A stretch of DNA of 64,000 nucleotides from Stappia indica (GCF_001696535.1 NZ_MBQE01000003.1:310001-374000); one strand, 5' to 3'. Positions 37,385-48,807 are shown, counted from the stretch's first letter. Translations and numbers: made by a program. Notes: generated by a model not told the origin, from the letters alone.

Positions 37385-38368
37385 CTACTCGGCCGCCTCG
37401 CGCAGGGCGCGGGGCAGGTTGAAGGAGATCGTCTCCTCGGCCGTGCGCACGCTGTCGACGGTGACCTCGTAACGCTCGCCAAAGGCGGCGATGATCTCCT
37501 CCACCAGGACCTCGGGCGCGGAAGCGCCGGCGGTGATGCCGAGGCTCGTCAGCGGCGGAAGCGCGTCCCAGGGAATGTCGGCGGCGCGCTGCACCAGCAG
37601 CGCGACCGGGCAGCCGGCACGCTCGGCGACCTCGCGCAGGCGCTGCGAGTTCGACGAATTCGGCGCGCCGACGACGATCAGCGCCTCGACGTCCGGGGCA
37701 ACCGCCTTGACCGCTTCCTGCCGGTTGGTGGTGGCGTAGCAGATGTCGTCCTTGTGCGGGGCGACGATGTCGGGGAAGCGGGCGGTCAGCACCTCGACGA
37801 TCTGGGCGGTGTCGTCCACCGACAGCGTGGTCTGGGTGATCCAGGCGAGCGGCCGGTCTCCGGCCGGCTCGAACGCCCGCGCGTCCTCCACCGTCTCGAC
37901 GAGGCGCACGGCGCCCTCGGGCAACTGGCCCATCGTGCCGATGACTTCCGGGTGGCCGGCATGGCCGATCAGCACGATCTCGCGGCCGCGGCGGAAGTGG
38001 ATCTCCGCTTCCTTGTGGACCTTGGAGACCAGCGGGCAGGTGGCGTCGAGATAGAACATGTTGCGCGAGCGCGCGTCCTCGGGCACCGACTTCGGCACGC
38101 CGTGCGCGGAGAACACCACCGGGCGGTCGTGATGGCCGTCCGGGATCTCGTCCAGCTCTTCGACGAAGACGGCGCCCTTGGTCTTCAGGCTCTCGACGAC
38201 GAACTTGTTGTGCACGATCTCGTGACGCACGTAGACCGGCGCGCCGAAGCGCTCGAGCGCCAGCTCGACGATCTGGACGGCACGGTCGACGCCGGCGCAA
38301 AAGCCCCGCGGGGCGCAAAGCAGCACCTTGAGCGGCGGGCGGTTTCCGGCGGAAGGGTCTGAAGCCAA
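37385..38368 (-). CDS. ispH: 4-hydroxy-3-methylbut-2-enyl diphosphate reductase
   Basis: A 327-residue iron-sulfur enzyme, last step of the MEP isoprenoid pathway. Cluster cysteines are in [14 protein letters not shown] (Cys18), [11 protein letters not shown] and [10 protein letters not shown]. The start is TTG at 38368 because AAGGAGG lies five bases before it and the conserved core begins at residue 13. Isoprenoids from here supply UbiA and CtaB in this window. It heads the ispH-thrB-rnhA run and is divergent from the lipoprotein gene. Confidence 0.95.
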   Translation of the reverse strand: MASDPSAGNRPPLKVLLCAPRGFCAGVDRAVQIVELALERFGAPVYVRHEIVHNKFVVESLKTKGAVFVEELDEIPDGHHDRPVVFSAHGVPKSVPEDARSRNMFYLDATCPLVSKVHKEAEIHFRRGREIVLIGHAGHPEVIGTMGQLPEGAVRLVETVEDARAFEPAGDRPLAWITQTTLSVDDTAQIVEVLTARFPDIVAPHKDDICYATTNRQEAVKAVAPDVEALIVVGAPNSSNSQRLREVAERAGCPVALLVQRAADIPWDALPPLTSLGITAGASAPEVLVEEIIAAFGERYEVTVDSVRTAEETISFNLPRALREAAE

Positions 38369-38584
38369 GAGGGCCTCCTTGCAGTCGGCGTCGGCGGGGA
38401 GCCGCGACGCACGGGCTTTGCTGGCAATAGAGGTACGGGGGCAGGGCGTGTCAAGGGCAGGGAGGCCAAGTCGTGAGGCGGGAAAGCGCCGCGCGCCCGC
38501 AGCCGCTCGCCAAGCGCCGGTCCGCCTGATATAGACGTTGCCCTGAACGAGTATGCGTCCTTGAGCAGAATTGGGAAGATTGGC

Positions 38585-39184
38585 ATGCAGCACGCCGACT
38601 GGATCCGTCGTACGGGCCCGCTCGCCTCGCTCGCACTCGGCCTTGCCGTTGCGGCCTGCGGTACGGATATCGGAGGGGTCAGCAACGACGTGGCCAAGAC
38701 CGTGATCTCCGGCAACGCCGCCGGCAAGTCGGTGGTGGAGGACATCAATCCCGAGACCTTCCGGCAGGAGGTGCCTTGCCCGCCGCTCGGGGTGGAGCCG
38801 GACCGCTACCTGCTGATGACCTACGACCGGGGCAAGCAGGACGACCCGCAGGGCCTGCGCTACCAGGCGAACATCGAGAAGTGGGCGCGCAAGTGCAAGC
38901 GCGGCGCCGATGGCGGCGTGGTAATGACCGTCGGCGTCTCCGGGCGCGTGACGCCGGGTCCGGCGTGGCCGGGCGGCGAGATCATGCTGCCGCTCCGCGT
39001 GTCGGTCACCGACACGGATGCCGCCAACGCCAAGCCTCAGGTGCGCCAGCTCGCCGTGCCGGTAACGCTGGGCGCGGGTGCGCCGGCCGAGCAGTGGGCG
39101 CTGGTGGAGGACGTCGCTCTTCCCCAGGGCGGTTCGTCCAAGGTGCAGATTGCGCTGGACGAGACGGGAAAACGTCGGCAATAG
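38585..39184 (+). CDS. Putative lipoprotein of unknown function
   Basis: A 199-residue protein with a lipoprotein signal: hydrophobic residues 13-24 and lipobox AVAAC with Cys25. The mature part has a conserved-looking [17 protein letters not shown] and a beta-rich second half rich in V/T alternation, with no enzyme motif. I do not recognise the family; similar lipoproteins occur beside ispH in related genomes, from memory. GGGAAG precedes the ATG at 38585; a TTG at 38561 is a weaker alternative. Confidence 0.75.
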   Translation: MQHADWIRRTGPLASLALGLAVAACGTDIGGVSNDVAKTVISGNAAGKSVVEDINPETFRQEVPCPPLGVEPDRYLLMTYDRGKQDDPQGLRYQANIEKWARKCKRGADGGVVMTVGVSGRVTPGPAWPGGEIMLPLRVSVTDTDAANAKPQVRQLAVPVTLGAGAPAEQWALVEDVALPQGGSSKVQIALDETGKRRQ

Positions 39185-39194
39185 GAAGGGCATG

Positions 39195-39223
39195 TTGACA
39201 GTGCGACAGGCGCTGTCGACAAT
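39195..39223 (+). promoter_or_regulatory. Promoter of the gcv operon with internal palindrome
   Basis: A perfect -35 TTGACA (39195-39200), a 17-bp spacer and GACAAT (39218-39223, 4/6 match) as -10. Within the spacer, CGACAG (39204-39209) and CTGTCG (39213-39218) form an inverted repeat that would suit a repressor. Transcription would begin near 39230, ahead of the riboswitch. Confidence 0.6.
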
Positions 39224-39305
39224 GCGACATGAATGACAGGTGGCGTGGACGTTGTGCGCCGCCGGCAGGGACCTGAGGACGCATGTCTTCGCGATCCTGC
39301 TTCAA

Positions 39306-39536
39306 GGACTTGCGGGAGAGATCGGCATCACGGGTGCCGGCGCCGAAGGAGCAACCGCCCCGGAAACTCTCAGGCAAAAGGACCGCAGGTCGAGCAACGC
39401 TCTGGAAAGAAGTCCGGACCGCCCTTCGGGTCGGGGTCGGGCTCACCGAAGGAGTAACCGCCTCACATACGGGCGCCGGTCACGGACCGGAGGCCGGGCG
39501 GGAAATCTCTCAGGTCGTCAGGACAGAGGGGGTGCG
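39306..39536 (+). promoter_or_regulatory. Tandem glycine riboswitch
   Basis: Two glycine aptamers lie in series ahead of gcvT. Aptamer 1 shows GCGGGAGAGA (about 39312), GCCGAAGGAGCAA (from 39342) and ACTCTCAGGCAAAAGGACCGC-type closure near 39366-39386. Aptamer 2 shows CTGGAAAGAAGTC, CACCGAAGGAGTAA (about 39443) and ATCTCTCAGGTCGTCAGGACAGA near 39504-39526. This is the classic cooperative arrangement that switches on glycine cleavage when glycine is abundant. No intrinsic terminator is obvious, so control may act on translation. Confidence 0.93.
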
Positions 39537-39589
39537 TGGATACGAAACCGTGTTCGCGTCACCAGACCCTCTAGCGCCAGGACGACCAC

Positions 39590-40738
39590 ATGGCCGATCA
39601 CGCCGACGGACCTCTGCTTTCGACGCCCCTGACGGATCTGCACCGCGAGCTCGGTGCGCGTCTCGTGCCGTTCGCCGGCTACGAGATGCCGGTCCAGTAT
39701 CCCGCCGGCATCATCGCCGAGCACAGCCATACCCGCGAGAAGGCCGGTCTCTTCGACGTGTCGCACATGGGCCAGGCCTGGCTGGTCGGCCCTGACCACG
39801 AGACGACGGCCCGCGCGCTCGAGGCGATGGTTCCCTCCGACGTCGCCGTGCTGAAGCCCGGCCGCCAGCGCTACACCGTGCTTCTGAACGCCGAAGGCGG
39901 CATCGTCGACGACCTGATGGTCGCGCGGCCGCAAGGCGCGGAGAACGAAGGCCGGCTGTTCCTGGTCGTCAACGCCTCGCGCAAGGCGGTCGACTACGCG
40001 CTGATCGCGGCGAACCTTCCCGATAACGTGACGCTGGAGGTCATCGAGGACCGCGCGCTGATCGCGCTGCAGGGCCCGATGGCAGCCGAGGTGATGGCCG
40101 CCCATGCGCCCGCCGCCGCGGACATGGCGTTCATGGGTGTCGCGCAGATGGAGTTCGACGGCATCGCCGTCTACGTCTCGCGCTCCGGCTATACCGGCGA
40201 GGACGGCTACGAGATCTCCGTGCCGGCCGGCGCTGCCGAGCCGCTGGCCCGGGCCCTGCTCGCCGACGAGCGCGTCGCCCCGATCGGACTCGGCGCGCGC
40301 GATTCGCTGCGGCTCGAAGCCGGGCTTTGCCTCTACGGCCACGACCTCGACGAGACCACCTCGCCGGTCGAGGGCGCGATCACCTTCGTGCTGCAGAAGC
40401 GCCGCAAGGAAGAGGCCAATTTCCCGGGCGCGGCCCGCATCCTGTCCGAACTGGCGGACGGCCCCTCGCGCGTGCGCGTTGGCCTGACGCTCGCCGGCCG
40501 TGCCCCGGCCCGCGAGGGCGCGGAGATCCGTGCCGCCGACGGCAGCGTCATCGGCGTTCTCACCTCGGGCGGCTTCGCGCCGACGCTGGGTGCCCCGATT
40601 GCCATGGGCTATGTCGACCCGGCCCATGCCGCCGTCGGCACGCCGGTGAAGCTGGTCGTGCGCGGCCGCGAACTCGAGGCCAGCGTCGCCGAGATGCCGT
40701 TCGTTCCCCAGCGCTACCATCGCAAGCCGTCCGCCTGA
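39590..40738 (+). CDS. gcvT: Glycine cleavage system T protein (aminomethyltransferase)
   Basis: A 382-residue tetrahydrofolate-dependent aminomethyltransferase that releases ammonia and forms methylene-THF from the lipoyl-bound intermediate. Signatures are FAGYEMPVQYPAGIIAEH, FDVSHMGQ near the N terminus, SRSGYTGEDGYEI and the late LGARDSLRLEAGLCLYGHDL. AGGA lies eight bases before the ATG. It is the first gene after the glycine riboswitch. Confidence 0.97.
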   Translation: MADHADGPLLSTPLTDLHRELGARLVPFAGYEMPVQYPAGIIAEHSHTREKAGLFDVSHMGQAWLVGPDHETTARALEAMVPSDVAVLKPGRQRYTVLLNAEGGIVDDLMVARPQGAENEGRLFLVVNASRKAVDYALIAANLPDNVTLEVIEDRALIALQGPMAAEVMAAHAPAAADMAFMGVAQMEFDGIAVYVSRSGYTGEDGYEISVPAGAAEPLARALLADERVAPIGLGARDSLRLEAGLCLYGHDLDETTSPVEGAITFVLQKRRKEEANFPGAARILSELADGPSRVRVGLTLAGRAPAREGAEIRAADGSVIGVLTSGGFAPTLGAPIAMGYVDPAHAAVGTPVKLVVRGRELEASVAEMPFVPQRYHRKPSA

Positions 40739-40804
40739 CGGCCCCTTTGCCTATCGTTCCAGACAACCTGAAGCGGCCTGAAGGCCTTCCGGAGGACATG
40801 TGAA

Positions 40805-41176
40805 ATGAGCACCCGCTACACCGAAGACCACGAGTGGATCACCGTCGAGGGCGACGTCGCCACGGTCGGCATCACCGACTATGCCCAGCAGCAGCTCGGC
40901 GATGTCGTGTTCGTCGAACTGCCCGAGGTCGGCCGCAAGGTCTCCAAGGGCGACGAGGCGGCGGTCGTCGAAAGCGTCAAGGCAGCCTCCGAGGTCTATG
41001 CCCCGCTCGACGGCGAGATCGTCGAGGCCAACGGCGTGCTGGCCGACGAGCCGGGCAAGGTGAACGAGGATCCGGAAGGCGCGGCGTGGTTCGTCAAGAT
41101 CCGCCTCTCCGACACCTCGCAGCTCGACAGCCTGATGGACGAGGCCGCCTACAAGGCGCATGTCGAGGGGCTCTGA
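40805..41176 (+). CDS. gcvH: Glycine cleavage system H protein
   Basis: A 123-residue lipoyl carrier that shuttles the aminomethyl group between P, T and L proteins. The lipoylation site is Lys59 in [18 protein letters not shown] and [19 protein letters not shown] are typical. GGAGG precedes the ATG at nine bases. The OsmC gene begins 3 bp after its stop. Confidence 0.97.
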   Translation: MSTRYTEDHEWITVEGDVATVGITDYAQQQLGDVVFVELPEVGRKVSKGDEAAVVESVKAASEVYAPLDGEIVEANGVLADEPGKVNEDPEGAAWFVKIRLSDTSQLDSLMDEAAYKAHVEGL

Positions 41177-41179
41177 TCC

Positions 41180-41677
41180 ATGGCACGGCACCTCTACCGG
41201 GCCGATGTGAGCTGGCGGCGGCAGGGCGACTTTGCCGCCAACGCCTACAGCCGCGGCCATGACTGGTCCTTCGACGGAGGCATCACCGTGCCGGCCTCGG
41301 CTTCGCCGAGCGTCGTGCCGCTGCCCAACTCCGTCGAGGCGGCAATCGACCCGGAAGAGGCCTTCGTGGCCGCGATCTCCAGCTGCCACATGCTGTGGTT
41401 CCTCGATCTTGCCCGCCGCGACGGGCTGGTGGTCGAGAGCTACCGCGACGCGGCCGAGGGCACCATGGAGCGGGTCGCGCCCGGCAAGATGGCCGTGACC
41501 CGCGTTACGCTGCGCCCGCAGATCGTGCTGGCCGGCGACACGCTGCCCGAGCCGGGCCGGATCGACGCCCTGCATCATCAGGCCCACGAGGCCTGCTTCA
41601 TCGCCAATTCCGTGAAAAGCGAGATCGTGGTCGAGGCCTCCCCCGCCACGCTTGCCGACAACTCCCAAGGAGCGTGA
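41180..41677 (+). CDS. OsmC family (peroxiredoxin-like) protein inside the gcv operon
   Basis: A 165-residue OsmC-fold protein. The two reactive cysteines of the family are Cys69 (ISSCHMLWF) and Cys139 ([11 protein letters not shown]), with an acidic residue before the first helix (PEEAFVAA). OsmC/Ohr proteins reduce organic hydroperoxides using lipoyl-type dithiols. It starts 3 bp after gcvH and ends 1 bp before gcvPA, so it must be co-expressed with glycine cleavage. A role in protecting lipoyl groups or draining peroxide is inference. Confidence 0.9.
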   Translation: MARHLYRADVSWRRQGDFAANAYSRGHDWSFDGGITVPASASPSVVPLPNSVEAAIDPEEAFVAAISSCHMLWFLDLARRDGLVVESYRDAAEGTMERVAPGKMAVTRVTLRPQIVLAGDTLPEPGRIDALHHQAHEACFIANSVKSEIVVEASPATLADNSQGA

Positions 41678-41678
41678 C

Positions 41679-43025
41679 ATGCGCTATCTGCCGCTGTCCG
41701 ATACCGATCGCGCCGACATGCTGGCGCGCGTCGGCGTCTCGGACATCGACGAGATCTTCGTCGACATCCCCAAGAGCGCCCGCATCGACGGGCTGCTGGA
41801 CCTGCCGCGCCGCCAGAGCGAGTTCGCCGTCGAGCGCGACCTGTCGCGCATGGCCGGCAAGAACGTCGCCGCCTCCTCGGTGCCGTTCTTCGTCGGTGCC
41901 GGCGCCTACAAGCACCATGTGCCGGCCAGCGTCGACCACCTGATCCAGCGCTCCGAATTCCTCACCTCCTACACGCCGTACCAGCCGGAGGTGACGCAGG
42001 GCACGCTGCAGTATCTCTTCGAGTTCCAGACCCAGGTGGCCGCGCTCACCGGCATGGAGGTCGCCAACGCCTCCATGTATGACGGCTCGACCGGCACGGC
42101 CGAAGCCGTGCTGATGGCGCACCGGGTGACCCGCCGCAACAAGGCGGTGCTGTCCGGCGGCTTGCACCCGCAGTATCGGCAGGTGGTCGAGGGCCTGAGC
42201 GCGCTCGCCGACGACCGGGTCGAGGCGCTGCCGGCCGATCCCGCAGGCACCGAGGACATTCTGGCCGCCATCGACGACGAAACCTCCTGCGTGGTGGTGC
42301 AGTCGCCGTCCTTCTACGGCCAGCTGATCGACCTGAAGCCGATCGCCGAGAAGGCGCATGCCCATGGCGCGCTGCTGATCGCCGTCTTCACCGAGGTGGT
42401 GTCGCTCGGCCTGATCGAGGCGCCGGGCGAGCAGGGCGCCGACATCGTCGTCGGCGAGGGTCAGTCCATCGGCAACGGCCTCAACTTCGGCGGGCCTTAC
42501 GTCGGCCTCTTCGCGACGCGCCAGAAGTTCATCCGCCAGATGCCGGGGCGCCTGTGCGGCGAGACGGTCGATGCCAACGGCAAGCGCGGCTTCGTGCTGA
42601 CGCTCTCGACCCGCGAGCAGCACATCCGCCGCGACAAGGCGACGTCGAACATCTGCACCAATTCGGGCCTCTGCTGTCTGGCCTTCACCATCCACATGAC
42701 GCTGCTCGGCGGCAATGGACTGGCGAAGCTTGCCCGCATCAACCACGCCAACGCGGTGAAGCTGAAGGGCGCGCTGGAAGGCGTTGCCGGCGTCAAGGTG
42801 CTCAACGACGCCTTCTTCAACGAGTTCACCGTCAAGCTGCCGAAGCCGGCGGCGGAGGTCGTCGAGGCGCTGGCCGAAAAGGGCGTGCTCGGCGGCGTGC
42901 CGGTGTCGCGGCTGGAGCCTGGCAAGGCCGACCTTGCCGACCTGCTGCTCGTGGCATCGAGCGAAGTCAATTCCGACGAGGACCGCGCGGCCTTCGTCGC
43001 GGCACTGAAGGAGGTGCTGGCATGA
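41679..43025 (+). CDS. gcvPA: Glycine dehydrogenase (decarboxylating) subunit 1
   Basis: A 448-residue N-terminal half of the split P protein, catalytically silent but needed for the alpha2-beta2 enzyme. [33 protein letters not shown] and NTGLCCLAF-like [12 protein letters not shown] segments are typical. The ATG at 41679 has AAGGAG and lies 1 bp after the OsmC stop. The stop overlaps the gcvPB start in ATGA. Confidence 0.97.
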   Translation: MRYLPLSDTDRADMLARVGVSDIDEIFVDIPKSARIDGLLDLPRRQSEFAVERDLSRMAGKNVAASSVPFFVGAGAYKHHVPASVDHLIQRSEFLTSYTPYQPEVTQGTLQYLFEFQTQVAALTGMEVANASMYDGSTGTAEAVLMAHRVTRRNKAVLSGGLHPQYRQVVEGLSALADDRVEALPADPAGTEDILAAIDDETSCVVVQSPSFYGQLIDLKPIAEKAHAHGALLIAVFTEVVSLGLIEAPGEQGADIVVGEGQSIGNGLNFGGPYVGLFATRQKFIRQMPGRLCGETVDANGKRGFVLTLSTREQHIRRDKATSNICTNSGLCCLAFTIHMTLLGGNGLAKLARINHANAVKLKGALEGVAGVKVLNDAFFNEFTVKLPKPAAEVVEALAEKGVLGGVPVSRLEPGKADLADLLLVASSEVNSDEDRAAFVAALKEVLA

Positions 43026-44614
43026 GCATGAACAATCAGGGCCGTCCGTCCGCCCCTGCCGAGACGGCGATCACCAGCGAGCGTGCGACCTTCACCGGCA
43101 ACAAGGCGCTGGCGATGGAGGAGCCGTTGCTCTTCGAGATCGGCCGCATGGATGTGTGCGGCGTCGACCTCGACGAGGCGGAGGACTTTGCGCCGGCGCT
43201 GGGCAGCCATGCCCGCAAGGCGGTGCCGGACCTGCCGGCGCTGACCGAGCCGGAGACCATGCGCCACTATGTGCGCCTGTCGTCCAAGAACTACGCCATC
43301 GACGCGGGGCTCTACCCGCTCGGCTCCTGCACGATGAAGCACAATCCGCGCCTCAACGAGAAGATGGCGCGCCTGCCGGGCTTCGGCGACGTGCATCCCT
43401 TGCAGCCGCTGTCGACGGTGACGGGCGCGGTCGAACTGATCGGTGAGCTGGCGCACTGGCTGGTCACCATGACCGGCATGAGCGCGGTGGCGATGAGCCC
43501 GAAGGCCGGCGCTCATGGCGAATTGTGTGGCATGATGGCGATCAAGGCCGCGCACCAGGCGGCCGGGCGCGACCCGAAGATCGTCCTGGTGCCGGAATCG
43601 GCCCATGGCACCAACCCGGCGACGGCAGCGCTCCTCGGCTACAAGGTGGTCTCCATCGAGGCGCGCGAGGACGGCACGGTCGATCCGGCGGCGGTCAAGG
43701 CGCGCATCGACGAGCATGCGGGCGACATCGCCGGCATCATGCTGACCAACCCCAACACCTGCGGCCCGTTCGAGCGCGACATCATCGCCATCGCCGAGGC
43801 GATCCACGCCGCGGACGGCTATTTCTACTGCGACGGCGCCAACTTCAACGCCATCGTCGGCAAGGCCCGTCCGGGCGATCTCGGCGTCGACGCCATGCAC
43901 ATCAACCTGCACAAGACCTTCTCCACCCCGCATGGCGGCGGCGGTCCGGGTGCAGGTCCCGTGGTGCTGTCGGAGCGCCTGGCGCCGTTCGCCCCGCTGC
44001 CCTTCCTGCGCAAGGGCGAGGGCGGCATCGAGTGGGTGGAAACGGATGCCGAGCTCAAGGACGGCGAGCAGCCCTTCGGTCGCATGACCGCCTTCCACGG
44101 CCAGATGGGCATGTATGTGCGCGCGCTCGCCTACATGAAGAGCCACGGCGCCGACGGGCTGAAGCAGGCGTCCGAGGACGCGGTGCTCAACGCCAACTAT
44201 GTGCGCGTCGGGTTGCAGGACCTGATGAGCCTGCCGTTCGGCCAGCGCTGGTGCATGCACGAGGTGCTGTTCGACGACAGTTTCCTCAAGGATACCGGCG
44301 TCACCACGCTCGACTTCGCCAAGGCGATGATCGACGAGGGCTACCACCCGATGACCATGTATTTCCCGCTGGTGGTCCACGGAGCGATGCTGATCGAGCC
44401 GACGGAATCGGAAAGCCGCTCCTCGCTCGACCTGTTCATCGCCACCATGCGCGACCTCGTGATGAGCGCGCAGAAGGGCGAGACGGACCGCTTCAAGGGC
44501 GCGCCGTTCCATGCCCCGCGCGGGCGCCTCGACGAGACGCGCGCGGCGCGCAACCCGGTGCTCAAGTGGGAGCGCCCGGCAGCCCAGGCGGTGCAGCCGC
44601 AGGCCGCGGAGTAA
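43022..44614 (+). CDS. gcvPB: Glycine dehydrogenase (decarboxylating) subunit 2
   Basis: A 530-residue PLP subunit of the split P protein, which decarboxylates glycine. The cofactor lysine is Lys298 in [31 protein letters not shown] and [11 protein letters not shown] are also diagnostic. The 4-bp overlap with gcvPA couples the two. The last 20 residues are Ala/Gln-rich. A clear terminator follows at 44646. Confidence 0.97.
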   Translation: MSMNNQGRPSAPAETAITSERATFTGNKALAMEEPLLFEIGRMDVCGVDLDEAEDFAPALGSHARKAVPDLPALTEPETMRHYVRLSSKNYAIDAGLYPLGSCTMKHNPRLNEKMARLPGFGDVHPLQPLSTVTGAVELIGELAHWLVTMTGMSAVAMSPKAGAHGELCGMMAIKAAHQAAGRDPKIVLVPESAHGTNPATAALLGYKVVSIEAREDGTVDPAAVKARIDEHAGDIAGIMLTNPNTCGPFERDIIAIAEAIHAADGYFYCDGANFNAIVGKARPGDLGVDAMHINLHKTFSTPHGGGGPGAGPVVLSERLAPFAPLPFLRKGEGGIEWVETDAELKDGEQPFGRMTAFHGQMGMYVRALAYMKSHGADGLKQASEDAVLNANYVRVGLQDLMSLPFGQRWCMHEVLFDDSFLKDTGVTTLDFAKAMIDEGYHPMTMYFPLVVHGAMLIEPTESESRSSLDLFIATMRDLVMSAQKGETDRFKGAPFHAPRGRLDETRAARNPVLKWERPAAQAVQPQAAE

Positions 44615-44645
44615 CGCCGGGGATTGGTGCCGGCTGAACGAACCG

Positions 44646-44679
44646 AACGCCCGGCCTTGCGCCGGGCGTTTTCGTTTGG
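44646..44679 (+). terminator. Intrinsic terminator of the gcv operon
   Basis: A perfect 10-bp stem AACGCCCGGC (44646-44655) with GCCGGGCGTT (44661-44670), loop CTTGC, followed by TTCGTTT. It lies 31 bp past the gcvPB stop. The TTTTCGTTT tail is shared with the terminator after atpF and, nearly, with the one at 62192. Confidence 0.9.
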
Positions 44680-44696
44680 GGGGAGGCATCCTCTCG

Positions 44697-44849
44697 GCTG
44701 TCACGCCTGCGCAGGCAGGCGTCCAGTATCCGCTGGTCTGCGTGGTGCCGCACCGGCCTCAGCCGGGCCTGGGGCGGCTCCAAGGACGGTGCCGCCCGTG
44801 CCGTGGTTACTGGTTCCCGGTTTCCGGCTGCGCCGGAACCGGGACGACA
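44697..44849. repeat. Three-armed intergenic repeat, family A, copy A3
   Basis: A 153-bp copy with hairpin ACGCCTGC/GCAGGCGT, inner arm CCAGTA/TACTGG and right hairpin CCCGGT...ACCGGG with inner CCGGC/GCCGG. The right outer end reads CGACA instead of TGACA, breaking one pair. It lies 18 bp after the gcv terminator. Confidence 0.85.
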
Positions 44850-44893
44850 CCCTGATATGTGGCTTCGGGCAGGAGCGCCCCTCAAACGCCCTC

Positions 44894-44938
44894 GGCTCTC
44901 CGGTCCCGGCTCGGCGCTCACGCGCCGTCCGGGAGGAC
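44894..44938. repeat. Palindromic intergenic repeat, family D, degenerate copy
   Basis: Related to 14608-14650 and 59158-59198 (opening CTCTCCGGTCCCGG), but the right arm has decayed to GTCCGGGA. Centre GGCGC...GCGCC can still pair. Confidence 0.45.
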
Positions 44939-45075
44939 GCCAGGAGAGGGCGGGGCGAGTGGAGCGGATCCGAGGACATCGCTGCCCTATCCGGCGTTGC
45001 CGCATTGACCTTGCGCCCCATCTTGCCGCATGAGGCGGGGCAGGAAACATCCGACGAAACGTCAGGAGCGATGGT

Positions 45076-45654
45076 GTGACAGACGATCTCGACCTGCGGC
45101 AGGGGCTGTCCGAGGAGCTGCTGTACCTTTTGCGCCGCCATCCGCGCGAGGGATGGGACGGGAATGCGGAGCTCGGCGATCTCGCCCGCTTCTGGCTGAC
45201 CCGCCACGACGGGTTCCGCCAGCTCGGCGGGGCGCTGACCGATGCGCTGACGCGGTTTCGCGAGGGAGAGGTCGAGGCGATGCAGTTCGGCGGCTATTTC
45301 GCGCCGCGCCTGCAGCACTTTCTGACCGAGCTGCACCATCACCACATGATCGAGGATCAGCACTATTTCCCGGTCTTCGCGGCGGCCGAGACGCGTCTGG
45401 CCCGCGGTTTCGACATCCTGGAAAACGATCACGAGCTGATCCACGAGCGCATCGGCCGGGTGATCACCAGCGCCAACGGGTTGCTGGGCCTGCTGGAAGG
45501 CGGCGACATGGACCGCATCCGCCGGGCGGCGGACGCCTATGCCGCCGACAGCGACCTGCTGGTGAACGGCCTGCTGCGGCATCTCGACGACGAGGAAGAC
45601 CTGATCGTGCCCTTGATGATCGAGCGCGGCGAGGGCAACCTCGGCGTCTCCTGA
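45076..45654 (+). CDS. Hemerythrin domain-containing protein
   Basis: A 192-residue four-helix protein with the spacing of a non-haem di-iron hemerythrin: His44 (RHDGF), His81, a HHHHMIEDQHYFP stretch (His87-90, Glu93, His96), ENDHELIHERI (His119, His123) and a late HLDDEEDLIVP. Likely roles are O2, NO or iron handling; the choice cannot be made from sequence. The start is GTG at 45076 with AGGAG upstream, since the ATG just before it runs into a stop after two codons. It converges with ccrM. Confidence 0.88.
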   Translation: MTDDLDLRQGLSEELLYLLRRHPREGWDGNAELGDLARFWLTRHDGFRQLGGALTDALTRFREGEVEAMQFGGYFAPRLQHFLTELHHHHMIEDQHYFPVFAAAETRLARGFDILENDHELIHERIGRVITSANGLLGLLEGGDMDRIRRAADAYAADSDLLVNGLLRHLDDEEDLIVPLMIERGEGNLGVS

Positions 45655-45758
45655 TCCGGGTACCCCACGCGGAACCGCCCCCGCCGGAGTGTCCGGTCGG
45701 AGGCGGCCCTTCGCGCGGGGAAGCGCTTCTCAGGACTTTTTGGCGCCGGACGCGTGCG

Positions 45759-47297
<1,539 letters not shown>

Positions 47298-48797
47298 ATG
47301 GGCAACGAGTTCACGAACATCGATCCGGCGCAGGAGCAGGCGAGCTGGGAGCCGCCGCATGTGCCTTACGAGGCCTTCACCGACGCGCAGGCCGCCGTCG
47401 ACCGGCTGCGGGAGCTGTTCGAGACCAACACCGCCTTCCTGCGCGACGCCTTTGCCGACTTCCTGGCCGGCCGCATTCCGCAAGGGCGGGTGCGGGCCTG
47501 CTATCCGGAAGTGCGGATCGTCACCGCCACCCATTCGCGCATCGACAGCCGGCTGGCCTACGGCTTCGTGTCGGGCCCCGGCATCCATTCCGCGACGGTG
47601 ACGCGCCCGGACCTGTTCGGCGGCTACCTCAAGGAGCAGATCGAGCTGCTGCTGCGCAATCACGAGGTACCGGTGGAGGTGGGCATCAGCGCGCTGCCGA
47701 TCCCGCTGCATTTCGCCTTCTACGACGGCACCCATGTGGAAGGGGCGGCGGAGGTGCTGCAGCGCCCGCTGGCCGATGTCTTCGACTTGCCGGACCTGTC
47801 GATCCTGGACGATGCCATCGTCAACGGCACCTTCGAGGTGCCGGCCGGCGCGCCGCGGCCGCTGGCGCCCTTCACCGCGCCGCGCGTCGACTATTCGCTG
47901 CACCGGCTGCAGCACTACACTGCGACGGCGGCCGAGCACTTCCAGAACTTCGTCATCCTGACCAACTACCAGTTCTATATCGACGAGTTCTGCCGGCTGG
48001 CGCAGGAGCTGATGGCCGATCCGCAAAGCGGCTACACCCGCTTCGTCGAGCCGGGGAACCTGGTGACGGAGGCGGGGAGCGAGCGCCAGGAAGTGGCGAT
48101 GCGGCTGCCGCAGATGCCGGCCTATCATCTGGTGCGGCCCGATGCCTCCGGCATCACCATGATCAATATCGGCGTCGGTCCGTCCAACGCCAAGACGATC
48201 ACCGACCATGTGGCGGTGCTGCGCCCGCATGCCTGGCTGATGCTGGGCCACTGCGCCGGCCTGCGCAACAGCCAGAAGCTCGGCGACTACGTGCTGGCCC
48301 ATGGCTATGTGCGCGAGGACCACGTGCTGGATGCGGACCTGCCGACCTGGGTGCCGATCCCGCCGCTGGCCGAGGTGCAGGTGGCGCTGGAGCGGGCGGT
48401 GGAGGAGATCACCGGCCTTGCCGGCTACGAGCTGAAGCGGGTGATGCGCACGGGCACGGTCGCCTCCATCGACAACCGCAACTGGGAACTGCGCGACCAC
48501 CGCGAACCGGTGCAGCGCTTCTCCCAGTCGCGCGCCATCGCGCTGGACATGGAATCGGCGACGATCGCGGCCAACGGCTTCCGCTTCCGCGTGCCCTACG
48601 GCACGCTGCTCTGCGTCTCCGACAAGCCGCTGCACGGCGAACTCAAGCTGCCGGGCATGGCGACGGATTTCTACAAGCGGCAGGTGGCGCAGCATCTGCG
48701 CATCGGTATCCGCAGCATGGAGATCCTGCGGGCGATGCCGCGCGAGCGGCTGCACTCCAGAAAGCTGCGCTCCTTCGCCGAGACCGCGTTCCAGTAG
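47298..48797 (+). CDS. amn: AMP nucleosidase
   Basis: A 499-residue enzyme that splits AMP into adenine and ribose 5-phosphate, regulating adenylate pools. The N-terminal regulatory half is followed by a nucleoside phosphorylase-fold domain with MINIGVGPSNAKTITDHVAVLRPHAWLMLGHCAGLR and a late ALDMESATIAANGF. The ATG at 47298 has GAAAGG upstream; an in-frame ATG at 47259 with AGGA would add 13 residues, so the start is not certain. It converges with the oxygenase gene 10 bp away. Confidence 0.95.
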   Translation: MGNEFTNIDPAQEQASWEPPHVPYEAFTDAQAAVDRLRELFETNTAFLRDAFADFLAGRIPQGRVRACYPEVRIVTATHSRIDSRLAYGFVSGPGIHSATVTRPDLFGGYLKEQIELLLRNHEVPVEVGISALPIPLHFAFYDGTHVEGAAEVLQRPLADVFDLPDLSILDDAIVNGTFEVPAGAPRPLAPFTAPRVDYSLHRLQHYTATAAEHFQNFVILTNYQFYIDEFCRLAQELMADPQSGYTRFVEPGNLVTEAGSERQEVAMRLPQMPAYHLVRPDASGITMINIGVGPSNAKTITDHVAVLRPHAWLMLGHCAGLRNSQKLGDYVLAHGYVREDHVLDADLPTWVPIPPLAEVQVALERAVEEITGLAGYELKRVMRTGTVASIDNRNWELRDHREPVQRFSQSRAIALDMESATIAANGFRFRVPYGTLLCVSDKPLHGELKLPGMATDFYKRQVAQHLRIGIRSMEILRAMPRERLHSRKLRSFAETAFQ

Positions 48798-48807
48798 GGC
48801 TTCCCGT

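Larger units (their letters stand above)
44615..45075. other. Gap between gcvPB and the hemerythrin gene
   Basis: A 461-bp gap holding the gcv terminator (44646-44679), repeat A3 (44697-44849) and a degenerate family D repeat (44894-44938). No gene is supported; the open frames carry the TPAQAGVQ-type repeat peptide. Confidence 0.65.
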
